Assembly: GCA_030686995.1 (NCBI GenBank) | Contig: CM060694.1 | Span: forward strand, 94,689,344 to 94,753,343 | Source of the DNA: Artemisia argyi | Lineage: Eukaryota; Streptophyta; Magnoliopsida; Asterales; Asteraceae | Direction of reading: 5' to 3' | DNA: 64,000 bases | Shown here: positions 48,549 to 58,882 of the stretch, piece by piece | Numbering within the stretch: the first letter of the stretch is position 1 | Layout: each line of letters begins with the position of its first letter | Made by a program: the position numbers and the translations under genes | The notes under the pieces: generated by a model | What the model was told of the DNA's origin: nothing | What the model saw: the letters and a program-made list of their open reading frames with translations, nothing else | Database searches by the model: none

Positions 48549-49631
48549 TGTTAGTGCAAATATTACGATATTTAATCTACACAGTCTCGTTTGTTTTGAT
48601 TGATGACAAATATATAACTTGATACATAACGTAAAATGTACAAGTTACTTGTAATCTCATTTTGTCTCAATATACATTCAACACCTCTCAACGTCTCGAG
48701 TCCTCGTATGCTACAACACAGGTTCGTACATGTTTGTTATGTGGCATTATGATCAAACCCCTTGACCAACCATTTAGAATGAGTAAAATACTTTGAGGGT
48801 CTTTAAGTATTTTAGGTGTCAAAATACACTTTAGGTGTTAAATAGAATAAGTGCCACATTAGGTGTCTAGATAATATTAGTAAGTTTCCAATATATAAAA
48901 ATATGTCTTATAACAACATAAGTACATAAAATATTTTTAGTAACTTGCTAAATATTATATAGCTAGCTAATATATTTTTCATATACAAGTAACTTACCTT
49001 TTCAAGTTAGTATATACATTTGTCTAAATGTATTTTTTCATAATATGGAAAACACTCTTTTATTACCTCATGAATAGTGTCTTCTAGAATGTATATCTTT
49101 CCAAATGATCTTGTAAGAAATGTCATAGATTTTGTAAGAGAATGTTGTAGTTGATATTAGAAGATCTTGATGTGACTAGAGATAAATATAGTAAGATATT
49201 TAGAACATGGTTTTGGAACATGGTTTGGAAAACCCTCTTTACTTGTTTCCTATAAATAGTAGCTTATGGTTTTTCAAACAACTTGATGAAACTTGAAAAA
49301 GAAAAACACATACTTCTCTACACTTTGCATAGATCTTATATCAATAGAAAACCATGTAGAAAACACAATCAATCACCCTCATTATCATGATCATAATGCT
49401 TCTAACATTCATCTTTGTTGTAAGCATATCATACATCTTGATCCACCAAAGAAGCTTGAAGATCTTGCCATCATCATCCACCACATGCATACATATATGA
49501 AGATCCATCACAACAAGATTGGAGAACTTGTGATCTTCATTCATTGAAGGCTTTCTATCAATGGAAGTTCTTTTAGATTAGTTATTCATATCCATTAGAC
49601 ATATATGTCTTGGATCATCATTGTACTCTTT

Positions 49632-51173
49632 TTTTGGGGTAAAGGGGAGTAATCCTGCACCCTGGTAAATATATTAGAACCAAAACGTTTAAGTACAAAT
49701 GGAATGTGGCTGAAGTGCCACATTAACCTCAAGCTAAAACAGCTTGATAAACAAACAAACCTAGAGCTTTTGACAAGCCAAAAGCTCTTGACAACTCTAG
49801 AATCAAAAAGAACCTAGAACAAGAAACAGAAACTAACCAAGCTAACCAGCAGCATCCGTGAAAGATGAACTTCCACCTTTAGCAAAGTTAGGGAATAAAT
49901 TAGCTGATTCATCATACATGTTATCCACACAATCATCATCACCATCTTCTTCAGTAGCAAGAACATCATAAGGATTGGATGTAGACACTTCACCTCCCTT
50001 AGAGGAGGGACCTTTAGACTTCAACTTAGATGACGAAGTAGGCACATTATTAGTAGCTCCCTTCTTGGGTTCACTAGGAGCCTTCTTAGGCTCAAACCTG
50101 ACTGTCTGGTTAACAGACGTACCAAACTGACTCCCTAAACCAGACTGGCCTTTACCTTTTTTCTTCTTACGACTCACCTTTTGGAAACCATCATTAGCAT
50201 GCATAGCAGCAGGAGGAACCACATTATGAGTAGTAACAACCGGAGGATTAATCTCTTTTTTAGGACAATTCTCATGGGTATGCCCAAAAATCTTACATGA
50301 AGTGCACCTCGGAGGCCTCCATTCATATTCAACTCGGATAGATTCATTAGAAAACCCATCCCCTGTAAGAGAGGGGACACCAATAGTGATAACATCCACG
50401 AGCTCAGCTTCTGAACCCACTTCAATCAAACACCGAGCAAAACTGCTTCTACCCTAAGAATCCTTACACATAGAGCTTGTGTAAGAATCCAACATAATAG
50501 GTTTGCCAAGAAATGAAGCAATCAAGTTAATACCCTCATTTTCAAAAACTTGGATAGGCACATCATGCAGTTTAACCCATATCGGAATGCGAGTCAGCTC
50601 TTCCTTACATACGCTAGTACCAATAGACCATTTCTTAAGGATGATTGGAGAGTTACGAATCATCCAAGGACCATCTTCCAGAACAGATTCCAAACCAGCT
50701 TGATTATCAAATTTAAAAAAGAAGAAACCTTTAGCATTCATCATTATCTTTTTCAAACCATACTTAGCCCAATTGTTTCTAACAAAGTAATCAACCACCG
50801 GAAACGCCATTCTCTTCCCAATAAAGTAACCATATAAAGTGTGCTCAAGGCGTGCACTAACCTTTTCTACTACTCTACGTGGAATAGTCGCATTAACTCC
50901 TTGACATACAGCCTCATCAACCAAAGGAACAGACGGAGCGGTTTTAAAAGCCGCCCACAAACCATCGACAGCATCCTGAACCCTCTGAACATTATCCTCA
51001 TCCAAAGTATCCCACACCGTATAGTTACCAGCTCCCACAGCATCAACAAAAGCATTGATATCCTCTGGAGTTTTAAGAGATACTCCAAACAAAGTTTCAA
51101 TAAAATCATGCTTACTCTTACGAGAGGACTCCACATCTGAAATCGGCTCCACCCTAATCTCATGATTGGTTGC
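49632..51173 (-). mobile_element. Element J: LINE-type insertion carrying only ORF1
   Basis: 1,542 bp flanked by the 18-bp duplication ATCATCATTGTACTCTTT (49614-49631 and 51174-51191). The F 5' LTR has the single empty copy near 30980. A short A tail lies at the minus-strand 3' end (T run at 49632-49635). The long variable-length duplication plus tail point to target-primed reverse transcription. The whole insertion holds one gag-like ORF1 and no endonuclease or RT, so it was mobilised in trans. Confidence 0.88.
49842..51152 (-). pseudogene. DUF4283 / zinc-knuckle ORF1 protein of LINE J, one amber codon
   Basis: 436-codon frame starting MEPISDVESSRKSKHDF. The DUF4283-type domain covers roughly codons 75-235 (RLEHTLYGYFIGKRMAFPVV, GFFFFKFDNQAGLESVLEDG, GPWMIRNSPIILKKW, RIPIWVKLHDVP). 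A TAG at 50454-50456 follows SSMCKDS and is followed by GRSSFARCLIEV; the family has Trp at this point, so a TGG-to-TAG change is likely. A CX2CX4HX4C knuckle (CTSCKIFGHTHENC) follows, then a Lys/Ser/Pro-rich tail ending FTDAAG. Such proteins bind nucleic acid as the LINE RNP component. Only one lesion in over 1.3 kb indicates recent loss. Confidence 0.88.
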
Positions 51174-51877
51174 ATCATCATTGTACTCTTTATTATAGAT
51201 TAGATGGTTTATGTGTTTGTGCCATAAAACACAAGGTTTCTATGTTGGGCCACAAAACATAGCGGGAGTTGTTGTACCCTTGTAAAAGAACTAGCGGGAG
51301 TGGTTGTACCCTTGGAAAAGAACTCGACATCTAGCTTAGTGTCAGAAATATTGTATAGGCGACGATAGGAGTGGTTGTACCTTCAAAAAGAACCCGGTAT
51401 GTAGCTTTGTACCAGAAAAAGTGTAAGCGACGATTGTAAGGTTTTCTCCGCCAAGAAGGGAGCTTGTTGATCTAGTGAAGTAACTCTCGAGTTGGGTACT
51501 CGGGGAGTGGAGTAGGGCGGTGAGGAGATCCGTGACCGAACCACTATAAATCCTCGTGTTCGGTTTGCACTTTCTTTACTTTTACACTTGCACTATATTA
51601 TTGTTTGTGTTGTGATTTGAAGTTTATGCTTGTGTGACAACTTATTATGCCATATGCTTTATATTAGTCATATGACTATAATTGGTATTATTCATATTAC
51701 AACAAGCTTGAGTGGTAATTTTTATTACGGATATTTTTAGAAAAGAAATATAAACCGGACTAATAATGGCGAAACTTGACTCAATGGTTTATACTATATT
51801 TGATACAACAAGTTTAAAGATTTTTCAACGGAAACGTATTCACCCCCCCCCCCCCCCCTCTACGATTTCACACTCTA

Positions 51878-53645
51878 TACTGAGCTTGCGCAGCTTACCC
51901 TCCTGCTTCTCCAATGCATCCTGTACAGCCTTGTGGAACTCGTCCAGCCTAGAAAAGTGCTCGTTCTTGTTCTGCTCCATATACTTCAGAGCCCAAAGAC
52001 AAGTGGCCTTGTACTCTGTGACAGCAGCATGCTCTTGGCTGACCCGAGCAAGTAAAGACATCTTCTCCTCAGCAAGCTTTTGGGCGTACTGATTTGTTGG
52101 CTCTACTTCAGTATGAGCACTATCCTACTGCGCCTTCAGTAGCACAATTTCTTCATCTTTCTGTGCACTGCTGCTCCCTTCACCAGCAACTAATGCGGCC
52201 TGGTGCGCAGAGGCCAAACCCAGCTCCTCTATCAGCTGATCCATATGCACATCCTCAAATGCCTTCGAAGGCTCATCCAGATGAGGGAGACTCACCCTAG
52301 GTGGCGATTTCCCAGCATGCGTAGCATCATCCCCAGCATCTTCAACACTACACGCAAAGGACAGCAATTCAAGGTTATTTTATATCAAACAAAGAATATG
52401 AAATAAAGGCACAAGTTTCATTACTTACTTGGGGGGAGAAGTTTCGGTCGTATCTTGCGCAGAAGTGGAGGGCGACGCATCCTCCTCTAATGACACATCC
52501 ATAGTGATAATATGGCGTCTTTGCTTGGATGTGCCCGCGCCATCATCACCAGAAGCCTTCTTGTGCTTCACCCCTGGCTTGCCTCCTCCTACTCACTTTC
52601 AGCCTTCAGGATCCCCATACCCTCTGAAGAATCTGTGCGCGAAAGCTCTGGGGATTGCACCCTCTCAATTGGGACACTGCGCACTGGGGTTGCCTCTAGA
52701 ACCACAGGGGAGGCATTCGCCGGCTCCTCCTGTACGAACTCCATGGTGCGCCCTGCAGTAGCCTCCAAAATTGGTGTCTCACCATCTCTCAGGGGGCGCA
52801 CCCCTACGGTTACCATTGTGGGCTTCGCCAGCTTCACTACGCTGAATAGATCCATCTCTGCGCAACAAACAACAAACAAAACGAGTTACATAAAGTTACA
52901 ATACAAGAGAGCGCTTACACTACAGATGCGAAGGAAAGGAAGGACAAGCACCCACCCCACCCCGGTTATTCTCATCCAAAAAAGTTGGCACCTCATCAGG
53001 ACTTTGGAAGTAGTTGCGACTAATGCCCATATGCACCAAAAACTCTTCTGGGTAGGAGTTGATGGGGATACGGTTGGCATTTATTGTCTCAGCATCATCT
53101 GCGTTGTACGTCCCGGGGTTTGGGCGCTCATCCTTTGGTAACGTCCCCTGGGTATAGAACTCAAAAGTCCAAGGGAACACTATATCATCAACCCAGAAAA
53201 ACCTTTCCCTCCAATTCCTAAGTGCGTCTAGATTTTCCGTGTAACATTGAAGGCGCCCTGCGCGCTTGGAAAAGTATACCCACCCGTTTGACCACGTTGT
53301 GTGATAAAACGCGTGGAAGAGATTGATGGTAGGGTTAATTGCCAGCAAACGACAGTTTACTTCAAAATTGGTTATTTTAGCTGCGCCTATGCAGTGCAGC
53401 TGGGATATATGAAGGCGATAATAATTAAGGACATCACACAAGAATAGTGAAATGGGCACGCGCTGATTCGCAAATTTGAAAAAGCGCGTGTATACCCCTA
53501 CTTTTCCCTCGGGGAAATCAGCCACGGATGCAGTTGCCACCGGTACTACCGGGTGCAACGCGAGAGGGATATAGTAATCCGAGGTGAACTCACGAAGTTC
53601 ATCCTCGGTTTTATCGGAGGTAAAATCGGATAACTTGAGAACCAT
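51878..53645 (-). pseudogene. Antisense ORF of element A, N-terminal exons (gypsy-type 'transposase 28' domain)
   Basis: Begins at ATG 53645, opposite to gag-pol. Exon 1 (52961-53645) carries a domain I recognise as the 'putative gypsy type transposon' family (Pfam PF04195, from memory): DYYIPLALHPVVPVA, FPEGKVGVYTRFFKFANQR, PISLFLCDVLNYYRLHISQL, NPTINLFHAFY. Phase-compatible introns are visible: GT at 52960 to AG at 52858 (joining NNR-E-MDLF) and GTAAGT at 52428 to AG at 52348 (joining SPP-N-VEDAGDD). Exon 3 encodes a Glu/Lys-rich likely coiled coil (MSLLARVSQEHAAVTEYKA) and continues across F into 18850-18122. Lesions are a shift near 52590 and a TAG at 52125-52127. Antisense ORFs at this place are a known trait of several Tat elements; function unknown. 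Confidence 0.85.
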
Positions 53646-54046
53646 TCTTAAAATTTGATGGTTTCAGATGCGCACGCGCTATTACCTTAGTATACGATTG
53701 ATTTCTTGACTGAGTTTGGAAAGCTTAACAATGGCGGAAATGGTATATTTTTACTGTGGTAGTCACAGTGAAAGGGAGGATACCTTTTATATAGGGTTAT
53801 CCACAGTCTTGGATGCTTGACATGTGGATCCCACTAGTTCTAATCGTGTGGCTGGGAGATCAAGAGGTACAACACTTTTCACCCACCTCCTCACGATTTC
53901 TGAGGGATATTCGGGATTAATTTGGACTAGATACACCGTATATTTTTTTTGGCGGGAAACACTTGAAGCTTCACCGCCACGCATTCTGGATAATTTTCCG
54001 CTGCAGCTGTTAGTCTAGCATACGCGGTTGCACCTTGCGAATACTA

Positions 54047-54059
54047 GACTGGGGGGACA
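54047..54059 (+). other. Polypurine tract of element A
   Basis: GACTGGGGGGACA directly precedes the 3' LTR start TGATGACG. It serves as plus-strand primer in Ty3/gypsy replication. Confidence 0.75.
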
Positions 54060-54527
54060 TGATGACGTATAGTCCGCACTCGGATCATGAACCCTACCAA
54101 TGGACACTACTAACATCTAAGCCTATCACACATGGGCTATCATGATCAAGATTTGGGCTTACAAAGGCCCAAATTCGTAATTATTATTTATGGTCTTGAT
54201 ATGGGATATCTTATTTATGGGATAAGGATCAAGGGACCGCATTAATAGGGATACGCCGAAGAGTAAGGAACACGAAACCAACAAGGATTTCGTGTGTATA
54301 TAAAGGGCATCCCGGCCCTCATTGAGGAATCATCTAGTAACCCTAACTCTTCATTAAAACTCTAAACCGATTACTTACTCTCACGCCGGAGGATAATCGC
54401 GGGAGACAATCCCACGATAAGCCTAACGGTGTTGTTTGCTTTCTTAGTGTGCAGGTCTCAAGCATTAAGATGAAATTGGTACGAGAACAGGAGTCCAAAT
54501 AAGGAACGCCCAACTTTTGTATCAACA
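54060..54527 (+). repeat. 3' LTR of element A
   Basis: 468 bp, the same ends as 3836-4304. It is followed by GTTAC (54528-54532), matching 3831-3835. TATA at 54297-54304. Confidence 0.95.
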
Positions 54528-54532
54528 GTTAC

Positions 54533-55448
54533 ATGTCAATTCGAGATATTGGCCATGAAAAACGATGAGATCGCAACATATGATGAATTGACAATAACAT
54601 ATACGTAAATAACACATCATAAATCTATATAGCTTTTCTCCAACCAAACTTTCAGACACAAAATCTCGCTTTGCCGAACACGTTCTTTCCTTTCTCGTTG
54701 AATTCTTAAAGCTTCGTATAATTGAAGAATTTACTTCAGGATTATTTTAGGTTTTGTTGTATTAGATTTGTTGTTTGGTGTTGGTTTTTGAGGATCAACA
54801 TGTGATTTATTTGGGTTTTGCTATAATATGAGGGTTGTGGATTTCGGGTTCCCTTAGAATTTGATTCATTTAGTGTTCATATTTCTTCTCAAAGTGTTTT
54901 GTATGTGTCTTTTGAGAAATATCATATGTTTATGTCTGCAGTTATGGTCGGAACACTTGGGTTATTCAATCAAAAACAATGATGCTATTGACAACTATAA
55001 TCAATTAACAAATTGCATACGGTAGTTATTAAAGTTCAAATACCAGAATGTTGCACACGTCACTTCTCTACAAGTTGCAAATACCAGAGTAGCCATGCAC
55101 TTATGGTATAGTCAAAGGATTGAGATCCTCTCATTTTATCAGGTCTTTTTTATGTTTACCTTAATAAGTTTATAAGCAAATGTGTCATAAGTGCCCTTGC
55201 TACATAACATTGTTGACCAAAACATGATAAAGGAAGCAACTCATTCAAACAACATTTACAACTAAACCACTTTCTTAATTCATTAACAAGTTAAAAATCA
55301 TCTGTCTATGGCTAGACCGCATAAATCCCAACACCCCCATGGTTGCGGCAAGTGATACCACATAATGTTACAAAAGTCACATGCCATTGTGGTTTTGCCG
55401 TGTTACTATGACACATACAAAATGCTATTGTAAGGGGGCTAACCCCAT
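54533..55448. other. Intergenic DNA between element A and the PP2C gene
   Basis: No ORF of note. 54640-54900 has a CT-rich stretch followed by T/G-rich intron-like sequence, which could be a 5' leader of a lost gene. About 55300-55448 is likely the 3' UTR of the PP2C gene. Confidence 0.4.
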
Positions 55449-57522
55449 CTATCGTTTTGGTTGGTCATGATTCGGGGTCTGTTCAAGGGTTGATGTGATC
55501 TGCTGGTAAGAAAAATGTGAAACATCACTTCCAATCGATTGGAACATCTCTGACCGTGGAGGAGTGACATCTGGTTTCGGCAATGTTGGTTGGACGTTAC
55601 TTGCAACAGCCTCACCACCATTAGTTACAACCGACTGTTTCATTCAAGATCTTATGTTAGCATATTATGATATAAGCCATGATTTGCAACAACAAAGTAT
55701 TTTTAAAACAATTTGCTCACATTAGATAAACCGTTAATATGTACAACAATGATTGTTATATCATCCGTCCGATTCTCATGCTCTAACCATAATTTATATG
55801 ATTCTGCAGCAACAGCAGAACATGCACTACGCGGATCTATGTATCTGTCAACCTACACAAGAAAAACATACATAAGCAAAGATACTTTATATGGAGTTAC
55901 AAAGATGAGACAATTATAAAACACGGGAAGAGTTAAATCTTACGTAATGATTTAAAGAAATTTAAGCCACAGCTTCACTCCTAATTGAACTAATTGAAGC
56001 ATCATGTCGTGCGATTAACTTTGATATGAAATGTTCTCCAATAAGCTCTCTATATTATCTCTCACTTGTTTTTGGCAAGGCAACTAATCCGCACACCTAT
56101 ATACATCCTACTATCTCACATGTCTCAGATGCTATAGATATTTCATATGAAAGGTCGAATTTCGGATGTAGAGTAGTTGGTTTTAGCCCCGATTCCCCAA
56201 AGCAATATTTATATTTTAGTATGAATAACGGTATCTAAGTTGATAAACACATGGAACATACATAAATTGAACTTCTGACAACAAATCATGGTTTTCTTTT
56301 CCTTTCTTAACGATCCCCAAACAACTAATCGGTGAATTAATGTCAAAAGCCATATGGATATACTAAAGTTAAGAGTGAACATCAAAGACAGCTTATTGGT
56401 GTCAAATCGTAAATTCCGTGAGATATAACAAGTGATTTAAAGTATAACAATCATGTTGCCCAGTTAAGAATAAACAAACATATCATACTAACATACAACA
56501 GTTGGGTATTTATAGTCTAGCCATTCGAGTTGGTCAGTTCAGTTGTCTTATCAGTTATCATTTCTATGAAATTTATTGTAGTTCTTAAAAATAATATGTC
56601 GTACATAAGAACGTACCATGTCAACAACAGCCTGGCTAGATAGGAACTCGAATACACCATCACTCGCAAGTATAAAAAACGGATTCTTATCCATAAGTTG
56701 AACAACCGAAACTTCAGGAACAGCCACAACACCAATCTTTTCAGCCAAACTATCACCTACACTACGTGTAAACGCAGTCCCTGGATACATTGCATTTTGC
56801 ATCCATAACCTCGGTGGATCACTACCCGCAGTCTCTTCATCTCCCCACGTTTGAACAGTCGGATCTTTTACCCCTTCAACTTGATCAACGCTCAAAACCC
56901 TCGCCCCACATTGCTTTACTCGTTCACATTCATCCCTCCTAAAAGGCGTTTGATCCCGTGACAAATCTTGAGCAACAACATGACCATGATCACCTTCTTT
57001 AACCGATATCACAGCTCTTGAATCACCAACATTAGCAATGTAAAGCTTATCACCAATAACAAGAACAGTAATAGCAGTCGTGCCACTCATGGAATCATCA
57101 ATGTCAGGGTTAGCATGAAGCTCGTTATTAGTAGTCAAAAAAGCTGACTCATAAGCTTTAACGGGATCTTCTAACAATGTATCGTCACTGCATAGAATCT
57201 CTACAAGCCTATTTCTAACAAACTCTGAACATTGTTTGCCCGAATGACCATGCCCATCAAAAACACCAAAGAAATGGACATTTGGGTTACCTTGAATACA
57301 AGTTTTAATACAAAAACAATCTTGGTTTTCTTTATTAGGCGTGTCGGGGTAATACCCTCGACGTGTTAGTACAGCACACTCGAGTTTAAAATTATGTGAA
57401 GGAATCGGAACTACTTCTAGTAACTCATCTGCAGTCGCGTTTTTATCTTTTTTTCCCTTAACTTTTTTACCATCACCACCACTAGACCAAGATGATCTAA
57501 ATTTACAACAAACACAACCCAT
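55449..57522 (-). CDS. Protein phosphatase 2C, PP2C35/At3g06270-type, three exons
   Basis: Mg/Mn-dependent Ser/Thr phosphatase. CDS = complement(55449-55634, 55721-55852, 56617-57522): 302 + 44 + 61 codons, 407 aa. Splice sites are ATG|GTACGT...TGTGTAG|GTTGAC and AAT|GTGAGC...AAACAG|TCGG, both phase 0. Start at MGCVCCK (57522) rather than the ATG 24 codons upstream, because Gly2 and Cys3/5/6 form a myristoylation/palmitoylation signal seen in this subfamily; this predicts membrane attachment. Motifs in order: [15 protein letters not shown] (54-68), VFDGHG (87-92), SGTTA (146-150), NVGDSRA (164-170), [10 protein letters not shown] (248-257), ASDGVFEF (286-293) and DDIT (332-335). All metal-binding Asp motifs are intact. 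The last exon adds a 61-residue Ser/Pro/Gln-rich tail without known domain. Retaining the 86-bp intron 2 would end the protein at SNVSKLF. It is the only apparently functional gene in the window. Orthology is by recall. Confidence 0.93.
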
Positions 57523-58100
57523 TACCCAAAATTTAGAACTACTTAAACAATCGAAAAGGCCACGAATATCAAAACCTGCAGGCACACGCCACAAAGGCCA
57601 AAACTAAAACAAACCCTTTTCACAAAACCACCTATTTGTTATAAATCCCAATCAAAATCACATAATCAATACGCCAAAAAGGCCAAAAATTAAGATCAAA
57701 CCCTGGGTGCACACCACCTGTTTGATAAAAGTCCCCAGAGAAATTACAGGATAAATGAGACTCAAAACAGGCTTTAGAAGCAAAAACAAACACAACCCTT
57801 GAAGGGTATAATCTTTTTGGTTATCGGGTATGATAATTTGCAATAATTAATCTTGGGTTTTGAGTTTGTTTTTGTCGTTGAAAATGGTCTGAGAATAATT
57901 CAATCAACAAGAAATTACGTCCGAAAGATGACAAGAAAGGTGTGGGAATTGATGGTGTAAGGAAAGGACAAGGAACATGGAAAGGGGGAAAAACACAAAC
58001 ATACAAAAATAAGAAATGAATAATTGTGTTATTTGTCAAATAATAATATCTTTATTATTTGGGAATGTCTAAGATAAGATTTGTTTTTTCTTTAATCTTT
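57523..58100 (-). promoter_or_regulatory. 5' leader and proximal promoter of the PP2C gene
   Basis: The CT-rich sequence at about 57910-57990 (minus sense) suits a plant transcription start region. No clear TATA box is seen. The leader contains a degenerate direct repeat of about 100 bp (GGCACACGCCACAAAGGCC near 57580 and CGCCAAAAAGGCC near 57670). The exact start and any leader intron cannot be fixed from sequence. Confidence 0.4.
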
Positions 58101-58407
58101 TACGTGGGCCCGTGTCACTTTTAAATTAAAAAAATATTTTTTGTATGTCATTTTTTTTGTCCACGAGTGTTTTTTATGTGGGTCATGCCCTTTTATCCAA
58201 TGCCCTTAGGGCATTGATTAGACATTCTCTTATTATTTAGAAGTGATTTAAGGTTTGATTAAGTAATATTCATATCATCGTTTGTTAGTTTAAATAACAT
58301 CTATGACCTAGAATTAAATAATTTTTTTATAAAGGGACGCTTCTATACATTTTCGATGAACTTATTTTTCGTTTTTATTTTGTGAGTGTTGAAATTTACG
58401 TCTAAAA
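58101..58407. other. AT-rich intergenic DNA
   Basis: Homopolymeric T and A runs and a short inverted repeat (AATGCCCTTAGGGCATT near 58200). No gene. Confidence 0.5.
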
Positions 58408-58515
58408 AATCATATGTGATTTAATATTTAATATCACATGTGATTTATGAAATCATATGTGATTTGTGAAATCAGACATGTGATTTCTAAAATAACAAAT
58501 TACATGTGATTTTTT
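58408..58515. repeat. Palindromic AAATCACATGTGATTT repeat cluster
   Basis: Five imperfect copies of a 16-bp palindrome centred on CATGTG or CATATG, spaced about 20-25 bp apart. Confidence 0.75.
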
Positions 58516-58688
58516 TCAGACACAAATTTTAATACTAAAACAAAAAAAATAAAAAAAAATATTCGTCAAAAGTATATTATGTGCCCGTCTACTGAAAGAG
58601 AAAAAATTTCTCGCCACGATTGTGTATTTTTTGTCGCTCAACGATTTACTGTTTTGCAAGATATTTTATTTTAGAAAGAAAGTAAAAA

Positions 58689-58760
<72 letters not shown>
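58689..58760. repeat. (ATT)n microsatellite
   Basis: About twenty-four perfect ATT/TTA units just upstream of the LINE K 5' end. Confidence 0.97.
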
Positions 58761-58882
58761 GAAACATAATAATTTTTAGATGAACTCCCACCTAACCCCC
58801 ATCACCTAAACCCTCACTGCCACCTATCCCCGACCAAATCCCACCACCGCCACCTAACCACCACCCCCTCTACTTCTTCAAC

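Larger units (their letters stand above)
18851..51872 (+). mobile_element. Element F: SIRE/Maximus-like copia element lacking gag-pol, 33 kb with nested insertions
   Basis: The target duplication CTCTA lies at 18846-18850 and 51873-51877. The LTRs start TGTTAGTGCAAATATTACG and end ACGATTTCACA, and are about 1.75 kb each after removing insertions. The primer site is ATTGGCATCAGAGC (tRNA-Met type) and the polypurine tract is AAAAAGGGGGAGAT, as in SIRE/Maximus copia elements. The interior is about 7.8 kb without C. I find no gag, integrase or RT motif in any frame, so it is a large non-autonomous derivative. It disrupts the antisense ORF of A. The LTRs differ by a few percent by eye, making F younger than A. 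Confidence 0.93.
48549..51872 (+). repeat. 3' LTR of element F, split by J
   Basis: The pieces 48549-49631 and 51192-51872 make about 1,764 bp. TATA box TATAAATAG is at 49251-49259. It has the empty sites for E, G and H. A 16-base C homopolymer (51843-51858) near its end is only 5 C in the 5' LTR. Confidence 0.93.
3836..54527 (+). mobile_element. Element A: Ty3/gypsy Tat-lineage LTR retrotransposon, 50.7 kb with nested insertions
   Basis: The LTRs (3836-4304 and 54060-54527) share both ends (TGATGACGTATAG...GTATCAACA), and the target duplication GTTAC lies at 3831-3835 and 54528-54532. The primer site begins TGGCGCC (tRNA-Asp type) and the polypurine tract ends GGGGGGACA. The order is gag, protease, reverse transcriptase, RNase H, a second archaeal-type RNase H, integrase, a spacer, and an antisense ORF before the 3' LTR, which is the Tat-lineage plan. 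Subtracting B, D and F with their duplications leaves about 10.3 kb, a normal Tat length. The coding frames hold stops and frameshifts. I counted about 23 substitutions and one indel between the LTRs, so it is the oldest layer of the nest. It is immobile unless helped in trans. Confidence 0.95.

Noticed and set aside
50503..51140. Plus-strand ORFs within LINE J
   Set aside because: They are shadows of the DUF4283 frame on the minus strand.
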